A stretch of DNA of 64,000 nucleotides from Crocinitomicaceae bacterium (lineage in GTDB: Bacteria; Bacteroidota; Bacteroidia; Flavobacteriales_D; Parvicellaceae): NCBI GenBank assembly GCA_002723085.1, contig PBNK01000013.1:119968-183967 (forward strand), read 5' to 3'. The translations under genes were made by a program, and so were the position numbers. Below are positions 1 through 8,893 of this stretch, one piece after another; position 1 is the first letter of the stretch; every line of letters starts with the position of its first letter. The notes under the pieces were generated by a model that was not told the DNA's origin, ran no database searches, and saw only the letters and a list, made by a program, of their open reading frames with translations.

Positions 1-855
1 AAAACTTATAAAGGAAATAACTCTAAATTTTTTGGAACTGGGAAAGAACATGATGAACACTTTTGGCATGCTGTTTTTAGACAAATTATTGTTGCTGGTT
101 TAATAGCAAAAGAAATAGAAAGTTACGGAACATTATACAGCACTCCCAAAGGAAGAGAGTTTGTTAAAAACCCTTCTTCATTTATGTTAATTAAAGAACA
201 CGACTTTAGTGATACTGATGATATTGATGATGTAATAATAAATCAAAAAGGTGGCGGTGCTCTTGATGACAAATTGTACAGTATGCTTAAAGACTTAAGA
301 AAAAGCATTGCTAGTAAAAAGAAAATTCCTCCTTTTGTAATTTTTCAAGACCCTTCATTAGAAGAAATGACCAATCAATATCCTGTTTCAATTGATGAAT
401 TACAAAAAATTAGCGGTGTTGGCGTTGGTAAAGCTAGAAGATATGGAGTTCCCTTTATTGACCTCATTTCTAAATATGTTGAAGAAAATGATATTGATCG
501 CCCTCAAGATTTTGTAATGAAAAGTTTAGTTAATAAGAGTGGTCAAAAAGTTAATATTATTACCAACATTGATAGAAAGCTTCCTTTAGAAGATATAGCT
601 AAAAGCCAAGGAAAATCTTTAGAAGATTTAATTCTTGAAATTGAAAACATTGTTGCGTCAGGAACTAAAATAAATATTGACTATTATATAAATAGCATTT
701 TAGATGAAGACGCACAAGAAGAAGTTTATGATTATTTTATGGAAGATGCTGAAACAGATGAAATAAAAGAGGCGTTTGATGAGTTTGATGGAGATTACAG
801 TGAAGAAGAGCTTCGCTTAATGAAAATCAAATTTATGAGTGAGATGGCAAATTAA
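1..855 (+). CDS. recQ: RecQ-family ATP-dependent DNA helicase, C-terminal part (5' end outside window)
   Basis: The frame is open from base 1, so the ATG at 184 is internal and not the start. About 284 residues are visible. The first ~60 (HFWHAVFRQIIVAGLI, then YGTLYSTPKGREFV) look like the winged-helix RQC domain that binds duplex DNA. Around visible residues 118-175 an HRDC domain follows (DPSLEEMTNQYPVSIDELQKI, then GVGVGKARRYG). The end is an acidic tail rich in Asp and Glu. RecQ helicases unwind recombination and replication intermediates; the helicase core should lie upstream of the window. The gene converges on the next gene with only 4 bases between their ends. Confidence 0.9.
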   Translation, partial: KTYKGNNSKFFGTGKEHDEHFWHAVFRQIIVAGLIAKEIESYGTLYSTPKGREFVKNPSSFMLIKEHDFSDTDDIDDVIINQKGGGALDDKLYSMLKDLRKSIASKKKIPPFVIFQDPSLEEMTNQYPVSIDELQKISGVGVGKARRYGVPFIDLISKYVEENDIDRPQDFVMKSLVNKSGQKVNIITNIDRKLPLEDIAKSQGKSLEDLILEIENIVASGTKINIDYYINSILDEDAQEEVYDYFMEDAETDEIKEAFDEFDGDYSEEELRLMKIKFMSEMAN

Positions 856-859
856 ATAA

Positions 860-2896
860 CTAATAATCTGCTTTTGTAAATTTTTTACAAATCACATCAT
901 TGTCCAAATAAACAATTAAAGTATAAATTCCCTTTTTTAATTCACTGACATCTATATTTTGTTTAGGTAAAACACCTGAAATATCTTTTACCATCTGACC
1001 CATCGCGTTAAATATTTTTATATCAACTTTTTCATTATTGGCACCTTTTAAATAAACATTTAAATTATCAGATGCTGGGTTAGGGAAAATAATAGTTTGT
1101 ATTTCATTATTTATTTCATTAATGTTCGCTACCATATTTGCCGTAGCCGATTGTAAAATGTATTTACTGTCATCATCTTGAATCCATACAATAACTCCAA
1201 GATTTTGAAAATCTTCAACGGAATGCTCTATAAGATGATCAATTGGGGAAGATGCATCAAGCGGGATATTATACGCCCCATTGAATTCATAGTTTAGATT
1301 TAAACTGAAAGCAGGATTATTTGGGCCTGACAATACAGGCAATGATGTACCATTTTCATCAGGCAACATTTTTTTCATAATGTTATAAAATTCTATTTCT
1401 CCATTAGTTGAAACATTATTATAGGTAGTATATTCAAAAATAGCTGTATGAAGAGTAAGGTTATCCCATATTCCTGCAGTATTACATAGCGAATTGATCT
1501 CCACATTAATGTCTACCTTCTGTCCCCCAACAGAATAAGTAGCGTCAAGATTTAAAAATGAATAAAGTTGGTAGGCCTCATCAAACTCTTGCTGAGTAAA
1601 TCCAATGGGATTGTTTTGATTTACACCATTCATAACTAATCTAGGAACTGTATTTATACTATAGAAATATCTTCTTTGGGCAGCTTCATTTGTAAAATAT
1701 GGATCTCCAGGAGAAGGCCAACTCATTGGGTATTTTAATAATGAATAATTATCGGGGTTAGCATATAATATTGCCAACAAATCTGTATTGCCAGTTACTG
1801 AATAATTACTTGTTGAACTAGCAAACATTTCTAACATAGGTTTTCTTTGAGTTGTTGTTGCAAAGACATGAAGGGGTTGAGTAACGGTATCGTTAACAGT
1901 ATTCATATCCATTGATCCGTTAATATTGGTGGCCCAAACTGAAATATCATAAGAATCATCTAGTGTCGGAATCCATGGTGTGGCATGAGAAAACGTATCA
2001 GTATCATATGGAGCAATAGATAATCCTGAAATGGATTGTGTTGCAATTGTACCGCCATTAGCAGAATAATTTAAGTCAAAAGAACTTACTGTATCTGTTC
2101 CTAAATTATTTAAAACACATTCTATTGAAAAAGGAGCATCTGAAAGTTTTAAATAAGGATACGTAATTAATTCGACTCCAGACATATCAATTGCATTTTG
2201 CTGCCCAAAAATAAATTCATAATAATAATTATCTGCCGGAGTAGGATCAGTTCCGGCAACATTACTTAATTGTGGGGAGCCAGTTACCATTATCGCAGTA
2301 CTATTATCTATTTGAATACCTGCGGTAACTTGAGGAGATGCATTTGAACTATGTCTTTGATCTACAATATAAATTTTATCAGATCCTTCTTCAAGAACAA
2401 TTGACCAATAACTCCAACTGCCTCCTGCCTCATAAGAAGCAAAAAAAACCCAATGTTGTTGAGCCCCAGGAATACCAAATGTTTTGGTGACAATTTCATC
2501 ATTAGAACCAACACCCTGAATACCCCATATCATAATTGAATTATTTGGGATTACAGGATCTGGAATTGACGCGTTTGAATAAAAAGGAACTACCCCTGCT
2601 GAAGTTGTGAAAGTTAAAACACCAGAAGATGAGACTTTATATTGAGTGACTAAATTTCCATTGAAATTGAAATTAAAAGGAATTGTTTCAATAGATGACC
2701 ATGTTGGAGAAGCATTACTTCCAGGTAAAATTGTAGTCCAGCCCGAAGAAAAAGAATTAGAACTTGAAGGATATTCATTGTCATTATTTAACCCTCCAGG
2801 ATTACTTTGTGTAAAGTTAGGTGTATAATAATATTGTGCATTAAAATTTATTGTGAAAAAATAAAAAGACAATATAAAAAGGAAGCATTTTTTCAT
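860..2896 (-). CDS. T9SS-sorted secreted protein with Omp28-like region
   Basis: 678 residues with an N-terminal signal peptide (MKKCFLFILSFYFFTINFNAQ). The first ~250 residues are rich in Ser, Asn, aromatic residues and Gly, like Bacteroidota surface beta domains. The middle (MLEMFASSTSNYS, then KYPMSWPSPGDPYFTNEAAQRRYFY and VPRLVMNG) resembles the thioredoxin-like Omp28 family, but the CxxC usually present is replaced by SSTSNYS, so redox activity is not expected. The last ~75 residues form a type A T9SS sorting domain (IIFPNPASDNLNVYL ... GIYTLIVYLDNDVICKKF), so the product should be exported by the type IX system and anchored on the cell surface. The ligand or role is unknown. Single gene, tail to tail with recQ. 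Confidence 0.8.
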   Translation of the reverse strand: MKKCFLFILSFYFFTINFNAQYYYTPNFTQSNPGGLNNDNEYPSSSNSFSSGWTTILPGSNASPTWSSIETIPFNFNFNGNLVTQYKVSSSGVLTFTTSAGVVPFYSNASIPDPVIPNNSIMIWGIQGVGSNDEIVTKTFGIPGAQQHWVFFASYEAGGSWSYWSIVLEEGSDKIYIVDQRHSSNASPQVTAGIQIDNSTAIMVTGSPQLSNVAGTDPTPADNYYYEFIFGQQNAIDMSGVELITYPYLKLSDAPFSIECVLNNLGTDTVSSFDLNYSANGGTIATQSISGLSIAPYDTDTFSHATPWIPTLDDSYDISVWATNINGSMDMNTVNDTVTQPLHVFATTTQRKPMLEMFASSTSNYSVTGNTDLLAILYANPDNYSLLKYPMSWPSPGDPYFTNEAAQRRYFYSINTVPRLVMNGVNQNNPIGFTQQEFDEAYQLYSFLNLDATYSVGGQKVDINVEINSLCNTAGIWDNLTLHTAIFEYTTYNNVSTNGEIEFYNIMKKMLPDENGTSLPVLSGPNNPAFSLNLNYEFNGAYNIPLDASSPIDHLIEHSVEDFQNLGVIVWIQDDDSKYILQSATANMVANINEINNEIQTIIFPNPASDNLNVYLKGANNEKVDIKIFNAMGQMVKDISGVLPKQNIDVSELKKGIYTLIVYLDNDVICKKFTKADY

Positions 2897-2944
2897 GGTT
2901 TTAATTTTACCTTAAAATATGAAAAATTATACTTATTGAAAAAC

Positions 2945-3877
2945 TTAATTAGAAAAGATAGATAGTTTATATCTTTTTTCGAACCCATTTATCCCTGCTA
3001 GACCTCCTGAATGTAAGGCTATGATTTTTTTTTGTTTTTGATTATTTTCTTTTAACAATTTATGAACTAAAGCGTAAAATAATTTACCTGAATAAATTGG
3101 ATCAGTTTTAATTCCAGTCCTCAAATAAAATAAACGCATAAAATCAATGAGTTTTGAACTGTATTTAGCATACCCCCCCATATGATAATCGTGAACTAAC
3201 ACAGATTTTGGATTTATTTTTTTTGAAAAAATTTGTTTATACTCATTTTCCAAGTTAGTTTTAATTTTTTCAGCGCCTTTTAAAACAACTACTCCAATAA
3301 GATTTTGATTTTTTTTTAATGCTGCCTCAATTCCCATAAATGTTGCACCAGTACCTACCTCACAATATATTTCATCAAATTCTTCTTCAATTTCTTCAAT
3401 TATTTTAGCACAACCCAATATTCCTAATTCATTCGCCCCTCCTTCTGGAATAAAAAAAGAATTTTGATAATTTTTGATAATAAAATCATTTACCCATGCT
3501 TTATCTGAATAATGTTTTCGTTCTAAAAAAACAAGATTGGTATTATATCTTTCACAAGCTAGGAGAATGTCATTTAACTTTTTAGGTTTTTCCCCTCTTA
3601 CAAACAGGGTGTTATGAATTTTATATCTATTACAAATATAAGATACGGCTAATAAATGATTTGAAAAAGCCCCCCCCATTGAAATAATATGGGAATTAGA
3701 GCTATCTAAAAAAGAATCAATATTTAATTTTAATTTTCTCCACTTATTTCCAGAAATAACTGAATGAATTAAATCATCCCTTTTAACCCAAACTTGATGA
3801 TTTTTTACACCAAAACTTGAAAGATCTAACCTGTGAAGAGGGCTAGGTATATTTATAAAATCATTTGCTTTTAACAT
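2945..3877 (-). CDS. PLP-dependent ACC deaminase / D-cysteine desulfhydrase family protein
   Basis: 310 residues of the tryptophan-synthase-beta fold. The SGNKWRKLK motif (Lys45) is the expected Schiff-base lysine for pyridoxal phosphate. SMGGAFSNHL matches the substrate-loop asparagine region and EVGTGATF the phosphate-binding glycine loop. The family includes 1-aminocyclopropane-1-carboxylate deaminases and D-cysteine desulfhydrases; which substrate is used cannot be told from sequence. The start overlaps the end of the upstream DUF4286 gene by 17 bases, so it is probably the last gene of the serS-led operon. Confidence 0.8.
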   Translation of the reverse strand: MLKANDFINIPSPLHRLDLSSFGVKNHQVWVKRDDLIHSVISGNKWRKLKLNIDSFLDSSNSHIISMGGAFSNHLLAVSYICNRYKIHNTLFVRGEKPKKLNDILLACERYNTNLVFLERKHYSDKAWVNDFIIKNYQNSFFIPEGGANELGILGCAKIIEEIEEEFDEIYCEVGTGATFMGIEAALKKNQNLIGVVVLKGAEKIKTNLENEYKQIFSKKINPKSVLVHDYHMGGYAKYSSKLIDFMRLFYLRTGIKTDPIYSGKLFYALVHKLLKENNQKQKKIIALHSGGLAGINGFEKRYKLSIFSN

Positions 3878-4178
3878 GGCTTACAACTTCTAAAATTGTT
3901 CTAAAAGCAACAAATTTATTAGCGTATTTTTCAGCATGTTCCTTTTGAAGTTCATCTGCATATTCTTTAACATAAAGATTGTAATCTTCCCAGTTATTTA
4001 AAAGGTATTGTACACTGTAAGATTTTCCACCGTCTTCTTCGGCATGAATTTTACAAAGCTTACTATCAATAAAAAGACCTGTATTCATAACATCTGGAAT
4101 GTGAACATTTTTCATCCAATCTAGCCACTCATCATGAACAGCATAATCAATATTAATTGTTACGTTATACAAAACCAT
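3861..4178 (-). CDS. DUF4286 family protein
   Basis: 105 residues. The start VLYNVTINIDYAVHDEWLDWMKNVHIPDVM is characteristic of the DUF4286 family, a small ferredoxin-like-fold protein of Bacteroidota with no known function. There is no signal peptide and no membrane segment, so it is probably cytoplasmic. It lies 2 bases after the TPR gene's stop and overlaps the following PLP-enzyme gene, indicating co-transcription and possible translational coupling. Confidence 0.8.
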   Translation of the reverse strand: MVLYNVTINIDYAVHDEWLDWMKNVHIPDVMNTGLFIDSKLCKIHAEEDGGKSYSVQYLLNNWEDYNLYVKEYADELQKEHAEKYANKFVAFRTILEVVSHVKSK

Positions 4179-4180
4179 AT

Positions 4181-6064
4181 TTATGAATTTTTCTTAATTA
4201 CTTCATTAGTGTTTCCAGAAAGCTTTCTAAACCTTTTTCTTGCTTCAACAACAAATAAACTTCCCGAATAATCAAACAATAAAGATTTATAGTATTTTTT
4301 TGCTTTCTCTAAATCTTTGATTTTATTCTCATAAATATCACCTAGCTCAAATAAACTATTATCAATTAATAAGGAATTCGGATAGTCATTAATGATTTTT
4401 TCAAGGTTTTTAATGGCTTCAGTATAATTATATCTTGAAATATTTATTTCTGCTTTTCGAAATAAAACATCATCATTTAAGCTATGGTTTTTATAATTGT
4501 TAATTATAGAATCGTAATAATTTATTGCTTTATCAAATTGATATTGTGACTTATACATGTCAGCTTTAGCAAAAATTTGCATGGTAGATTCTGTGGTATC
4601 CATATTGTAATTATCAGTAATTAATAACGAAAGTTCCAAGGCGTCATTAGCAATTAATTTTGAAGTTGAAGCTTTTAGCACATCCAATTGAGCTTGACAC
4701 CAATCAAATTCACCTGTGTAATAATATATTTTTGCATTACTAAATTTTGCTTGATGCCCAATTGGATCATCACTAAATTTTTTTTCAAGCTTCATATACA
4801 ACAAAGAAGCTTCCCATATATTGTCCTGAAGAACCAAAATATCAGCCAATTCTAATTTCATCTCACCTATTTTAGAAACATCAATACCAGGTAAGTTTAT
4901 TGCTTGTTTAATGTGTAAATTAGCTGCAGAATAATCATTTAGATAATGAGCTTCTAAATCTGAAAGTTGTTTTAATACATCAAACTTCATTTTGTTTAAT
5001 CGCCCTTGATCTCCCTTTGAATTATATTGATTTAATAGTCCCAAATAATTATTCTTTAAATCAACCAATTCTTCATTATTAATCTTAACCCCATCAATAA
5101 TTTTCCTTTTGAAGGTGAGCAATCGTTTATTTTGTGCATCATATATTAATTCCTTATCAGATGAAGAAGATATTACCTCATCAAAACATTTAACAGCAAC
5201 ATCATATTCATTATTATTTAAAGCAGTAATGCCTAATTCCATTATTTTATGACCATTTTTACCCAATTTTTTATCAATTGCCCTTACTTGTATTAGTGCG
5301 CTTTCATAATTGGATTCAAGCGTGAAAAACCAAGCTAATAGCTCAGTATAAACAATTTTTCTTGGGTTAAGTTGTGCTTGCTTTAGTAATGATTTTCTAA
5401 GCAATTCTTTTTCTTTTAAATTGCTCTTAAAATCTATACAATTTGAAAACCCACTTTGAACAACAGAAAGAAAACCTTCACTTTGCTTAATTAAAGCTAA
5501 AAAAGTGTTAATCATTTTTTGAGTTTCTCCCTGTTTATTATAAATGTATCCTAGCTTTTGATGAAAGACATATGGATTTGAGGTGTTAAATTTATTTCCA
5601 GCATTATATACTAATATTGCAAAATCTAATTGTCCTATTTTTTCAAATGCCAATCCTAGTGAAGAAACTTGAGAATAACTGGTATTGTTTTGAATTTGCT
5701 CAATGGCTTTATTGAATTGTTGTTCTTTTTTTTGAGGTTTTCCCCAATAGTTATAAACTAATCCTAAATCGATATTTAAAGCCAAATTTTCTGGAGACTT
5801 TTTTATTCTTGTCTTACATAGTTTTTCAGCATCTTTAAATCTTTTTAACTCAATAAGACTCAACCTGTAATAATTATATATTTTATTTATTGAATTTTCA
5901 TCATTACTTATTTTATCAAAATACATAGCCGCCTTTTCATAATCCCCAGATAAAAAGTAATTGTTAGCTATTCTAATATCTTGTGTTAATTCTTGTGAGA
6001 AAATGCTTAAATGAAATAAAAAAGCGAAGAAAAAAGATATGTTTTTTAAAATTCTCAACTGCAA
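4181..6064 (-). CDS. Exported tetratricopeptide-repeat protein
   Basis: 627 residues: a signal peptide (KNISFFFAFLFHLSIFSQE) followed by helical repeats throughout. Clear TPR-type units include IANNYFLSGDYEKAAMYFDKI near the N terminus and KADMYKSQYQFDKAINYYDSI, EINISRYNYTEAIKNLEKII and GDIYENKIKDLEKAKKYYKSL in the last 140 residues. The final repeats resemble the outer-membrane lipoprotein YfiO/BamD style. It is probably periplasmic and mediates protein contacts. The start overlaps the upstream lipoprotein gene by 10 bases. A gene of this kind after serS is common in Bacteroidota; the specific role is unknown. Confidence 0.75.
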   Translation of the reverse strand: MQLRILKNISFFFAFLFHLSIFSQELTQDIRIANNYFLSGDYEKAAMYFDKISNDENSINKIYNYYRLSLIELKRFKDAEKLCKTRIKKSPENLALNIDLGLVYNYWGKPQKKEQQFNKAIEQIQNNTSYSQVSSLGLAFEKIGQLDFAILVYNAGNKFNTSNPYVFHQKLGYIYNKQGETQKMINTFLALIKQSEGFLSVVQSGFSNCIDFKSNLKEKELLRKSLLKQAQLNPRKIVYTELLAWFFTLESNYESALIQVRAIDKKLGKNGHKIMELGITALNNNEYDVAVKCFDEVISSSSDKELIYDAQNKRLLTFKRKIIDGVKINNEELVDLKNNYLGLLNQYNSKGDQGRLNKMKFDVLKQLSDLEAHYLNDYSAANLHIKQAINLPGIDVSKIGEMKLELADILVLQDNIWEASLLYMKLEKKFSDDPIGHQAKFSNAKIYYYTGEFDWCQAQLDVLKASTSKLIANDALELSLLITDNYNMDTTESTMQIFAKADMYKSQYQFDKAINYYDSIINNYKNHSLNDDVLFRKAEINISRYNYTEAIKNLEKIINDYPNSLLIDNSLFELGDIYENKIKDLEKAKKYYKSLLFDYSGSLFVVEARKRFRKLSGNTNEVIKKNS

Positions 6065-6576
6065 TTGTTATTTGCTAATTCTTTGATTTTACTATAAAGG
6101 CTCTCATGAACAGAAATAATTTCGTTATATATTGTACTAACATTATTAATTTCATCACTAATTACCATAATATTTTTTTCTTCTTTATTTAAATAAAATT
6201 TTATGGAGTCTTTAGGAATTAATTTATTTTCTAAATCTTTTTTTAAAGCCTTTAATTGAGCTTTTTCCAACTGAAAGTTTTTTGAAAGCATCTTATATTC
6301 TAGTATAAAAATATCCTTTGTTTTTTTTATGACTTTGTATTGATTAATTAACGACACAAATTGTTTTGACACACTATCATTACAATTTTTAATTAATTTC
6401 AAATTTTCTGAAAACCCATCACAAGCATCATTATATGACGACAACTCTATTTTATTAAAAATATCTTCTAATGAATTTAATCTAATTTGAAGATCCTTTA
6501 ATTCTTGATTTTCATTGTTAGAACATGATAATGTTACCAGACAAATAATACAATAAAATACATTTAAAAATCGCAT
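6055..6576 (-). CDS. Small predicted lipoprotein with coiled-coil body
   Basis: 173 residues. A signal peptide ends in a lipobox-like LVTLSC followed by SNNENQ, so Cys18 is probably lipidated. The rest is heptad-rich and highly charged (LKDLQIRLNSLEDIFNKIEL; LEKAQLKALKKDLENKL), predicting coiled coils, with two further cysteines near residues 52 and 65 and one at the penultimate position. No family recognised. It sits 5 bases after serS and overlaps the TPR gene, so it probably works with that exported protein in the envelope. Confidence 0.65.
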   Translation of the reverse strand: MRFLNVFYCIICLVTLSCSNNENQELKDLQIRLNSLEDIFNKIELSSYNDACDGFSENLKLIKNCNDSVSKQFVSLINQYKVIKKTKDIFILEYKMLSKNFQLEKAQLKALKKDLENKLIPKDSIKFYLNKEEKNIMVISDEINNVSTIYNEIISVHESLYSKIKELANNNCS

Positions 6577-6581
6577 GATGT

Positions 6582-7856
6582 TTAATTTTCAATTCTATCA
6601 AATCCAGTAAAAGGAATTAAAATTTTAGGTATTGAAATCCCTTTTTCATCTTGATTAATCTCCAATAATGATGCCATTATTCTTGGAAGAGCTAAGGCAC
6701 TTCCGTTTAAAGTATGAGCTAGTTTAGTCTTTTTACCATCTTTAAACCTAAGTTTTAATCGGTTTGATTGAAAAGTTTCAAAATTTGAAACTGAACTAAC
6801 TTCTAGCCATCTATCTTGACCTGGAGAATATACCTCCAAATCAAAAGTTAATGCCGAAGTGAACCCTAGGTCTCCACCACAAAGTTTTAATTTTCTGTAA
6901 GGAAGCTCTAGTTTCTCAAGTAAAGATTCGACATATTTAACCATTTCATTCAATGTCTCATAACTTTTTTCTGGGTGAGTTATTTGAACAACCTCTACTT
7001 TATCAAATTGATGTAACCTATTTAATCCTCTAACATCTTTGCCATAAGAACCTGCTTCTCTTCTAAAACAGGGAGTATATCCAACATGTTTTATCGGAAA
7101 GTCATTAATATTGACCATTACATCTCTGTAGATGTTAGTAATTGGTACCTCAGCAGTTGGAATAAGGTATAAGTTATCCTTTTCTGTATGATACATTTGT
7201 CCTTCTTTGTCTGGTAATTGTCCTGTGCCAAATCCAGATTTTTCATTAACTAAATGCGGAACTAAAAGCTCCTGATATCCTATTTCTGAGGCTTCATTTA
7301 AAAAAAAGTTAATTAGTGCTCTCTGAAGACGAGCACCTTTTCCTTTATATACAGGAAATCCAGCACCAGAAATTTTAACCCCTAATTCAAAATCAATTAA
7401 GTTGTATTTTTGACATAAATCCCAATGAGGAACAAATGATTTAAAATCATCTTTATTAATTTCAGAAGAAGATACTATTTCATTGTCATTTTCTGAAATG
7501 CCAGATGGAACCAATTCATTTGGAACATTTGGAATTAAACAAAAAAGTTCATCTATAGATGATTCAAGTTTTGAGTAAACTTCTTTAGTTTGTTTAATTT
7601 GATCTTTTATTAAGGCTGTTTGAATTTTAAGAGAATTAGCTTCTTCAATTTTACCATTTTTAAAAAGCCCTCCTATTTGACTTGAAAGTAAATTTAACTG
7701 AGCTTGAGATGAATCAAGTTTTTGTTGAGTTTCTCTTTTTTGTTCGTCAAGCTTATAAATTTTATTGACTGTATCACTAAGATCAATTTTTCTAACTTCA
7801 TTAAGTCTATTAATTATGAAGTCTTTATTCTCTCTTATTTTTTGAATTTCTAACAT
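6582..7856 (-). CDS. serS: Seryl-tRNA synthetase
   Basis: 424 residues, the normal length for bacterial SerRS. The first ~110 residues form the antiparallel coiled-coil arm that grips the long variable arm of tRNA-Ser. The class II core follows: motif 2 CFRREAGSYGKDVRGLNRLHQF and motif 3 with NGSALALPRIMASLLE. It charges tRNA-Ser with serine in the cytoplasm. It heads a minus-strand run of five closely spaced genes and is separated from upstream rpmA by a strong hairpin terminator at 7931-7954. Confidence 0.97.
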   Translation of the reverse strand: MLEIQKIRENKDFIINRLNEVRKIDLSDTVNKIYKLDEQKRETQQKLDSSQAQLNLLSSQIGGLFKNGKIEEANSLKIQTALIKDQIKQTKEVYSKLESSIDELFCLIPNVPNELVPSGISENDNEIVSSSEINKDDFKSFVPHWDLCQKYNLIDFELGVKISGAGFPVYKGKGARLQRALINFFLNEASEIGYQELLVPHLVNEKSGFGTGQLPDKEGQMYHTEKDNLYLIPTAEVPITNIYRDVMVNINDFPIKHVGYTPCFRREAGSYGKDVRGLNRLHQFDKVEVVQITHPEKSYETLNEMVKYVESLLEKLELPYRKLKLCGGDLGFTSALTFDLEVYSPGQDRWLEVSSVSNFETFQSNRLKLRFKDGKKTKLAHTLNGSALALPRIMASLLEINQDEKGISIPKILIPFTGFDRIEN

Positions 7857-7930
7857 TTCTTGTTTCTGTTGAAAATTTTAGGTCTAAGCTATTAAAAATA
7901 CCAACTGTTTTTGTGGCAATTAGGTAAAAA

Positions 7931-7954
7931 AAAAGCGTCTTGTTAGACGCTTTT
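7931..7954 (-). terminator. Intrinsic terminator of rplU-rpmA
   Basis: Perfect 10-bp stem (AAAAGCGTCT / AGACGCTTTT) with a TGTT loop. On the minus strand it is followed by a run of eight T, the classic Rho-independent form. It lies 20 bases past the rpmA stop and before serS. The A-rich arm makes it partly symmetric, but the only genes nearby read leftward. Confidence 0.85.
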
Positions 7955-7974
7955 AAAAATTAAAGAATCCAAAA

Positions 7975-8235
7975 TTAATCCTCAAATGGACTAACTGAAA
8001 CAAAAGATTTATTATTTGCTTTTTTTCTGAATTCAACAGTTCCGTTTTTAAGTGCAAACAAAGTATGGTCTTTTCCCATACCTACGTTTTCACCTGGATA
8101 ATGTTTAGTACCTCTTTGTCTAACGATAATGTTACCAGCAATTGCTAATTGCCCTCCAAAAATCTTAACTCCTAATCGTTTCGATTCTGATTCTCTACCG
8201 TTTTTTGAACTACCTGCTCCTTTTTTATGTGCCAT
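7975..8235 (-). CDS. rpmA: 50S ribosomal protein L27
   Basis: 86 residues, full length, with the conserved start [24 protein letters not shown] and core [30 protein letters not shown]27 sits at the peptidyl-transferase centre, its N-terminal tail reaching toward the tRNA ends. The N terminus begins directly with the mature AHKKG form, so no cleaved leader of the Firmicutes type is present. Second gene of the rplU-rpmA operon, 34 bases after rplU. Confidence 0.97.
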   Translation of the reverse strand: MAHKKGAGSSKNGRESESKRLGVKIFGGQLAIAGNIIVRQRGTKHYPGENVGMGKDHTLFALKNGTVEFRKKANNKSFVSVSPFED

Positions 8236-8269
8236 TTTAAATGATTTTAATAATTATAAATAGAAAGGA

Positions 8270-8746
8270 TTAACTTTCTTTCTTAGTCGTTTTTTTTGGC
8301 GCTGCTTTTTTAGTTGTTGTTGCTTTAGCAGTTTTTGCTGCAGGCTTTGAAGCCTTAGTTGTTGTTTTTTTAGCTACAACTTCTTTTTTAGCAGGTTCAT
8401 CAGCTTTTTTGGCGGCAACTTTTTTTGGTGCTGCTTTTTTACCAATTGTTTGTACTGATATTTCAGTTAACCTTTGTCTATGACCGTTTTTAACCTTATA
8501 ACCTTTTCTTCTTTTCTTTTTGAAGACAATTACTTTATCTCCTTTTAAGTGTTGTTCTATTTTGGCCGTAACCTGAACACCACTTACAGCTGGGGCGCCA
8601 ACAGAAACTTTACCGTTATCATCTAGAAGTAAAACTTTATCAAAAGAAACTTTTGAACCTGGTTTACCCTCCAATTGATGAACAAAGTAACGTTGATCTT
8701 TTTCAACTTTAAATTGCTGCCCTGCTATCTCTACAATTGCATACAT
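8270..8746 (-). CDS. rplU: 50S ribosomal protein L21 with Lys/Ala-rich C-terminal extension
   Basis: 158 residues. Residues 1-103 are a normal L21 (YAIVEIAGQQFKVEKDQRYFV; KKKRRKGYKVKNGHRQRLTEI), which binds 23S rRNA. L21 usually ends near here; this copy adds ~55 residues made almost only of Lys, Ala, Thr and Pro, resembling histone-H1-like or nucleoid tails. Such tails on ribosomal proteins occur in Bacteroidota and probably give extra rRNA contacts. First gene of the operon, behind a textbook promoter at 8786-8815. Confidence 0.95.
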   Translation of the reverse strand: MYAIVEIAGQQFKVEKDQRYFVHQLEGKPGSKVSFDKVLLLDDNGKVSVGAPAVSGVQVTAKIEQHLKGDKVIVFKKKRRKGYKVKNGHRQRLTEISVQTIGKKAAPKKVAAKKADEPAKKEVVAKKTTTKASKPAAKTAKATTTKKAAPKKTTKKES

Positions 8747-8785
8747 GGATCAGTGTTTTTTTATTTATAATTTTTATTCGGGATG

Positions 8786-8815
8786 CAAATGTAAGCATCT
8801 TTACATAAAATACAA
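8786..8815 (-). promoter_or_regulatory. Bacteroidota-type promoter for rplU-rpmA
   Basis: On the minus strand a -7 box TACATTTG (8786-8793) matches TAnnTTTG exactly, and a -33 TTG (8813-8815) lies 19 bases upstream. This is the spacing of primary sigma factor promoters in Flavobacterium and Bacteroides. Transcription should start near 8779, leaving a leader of about 33 bases before the rplU ATG. Confidence 0.75.
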
Positions 8816-8893
8816 TAAACCTATGATATAAAAGACTAATATTAAGCTTAGTAAATAGATAACTTTAGTATTTTTAAATGATATTTTTAATTA

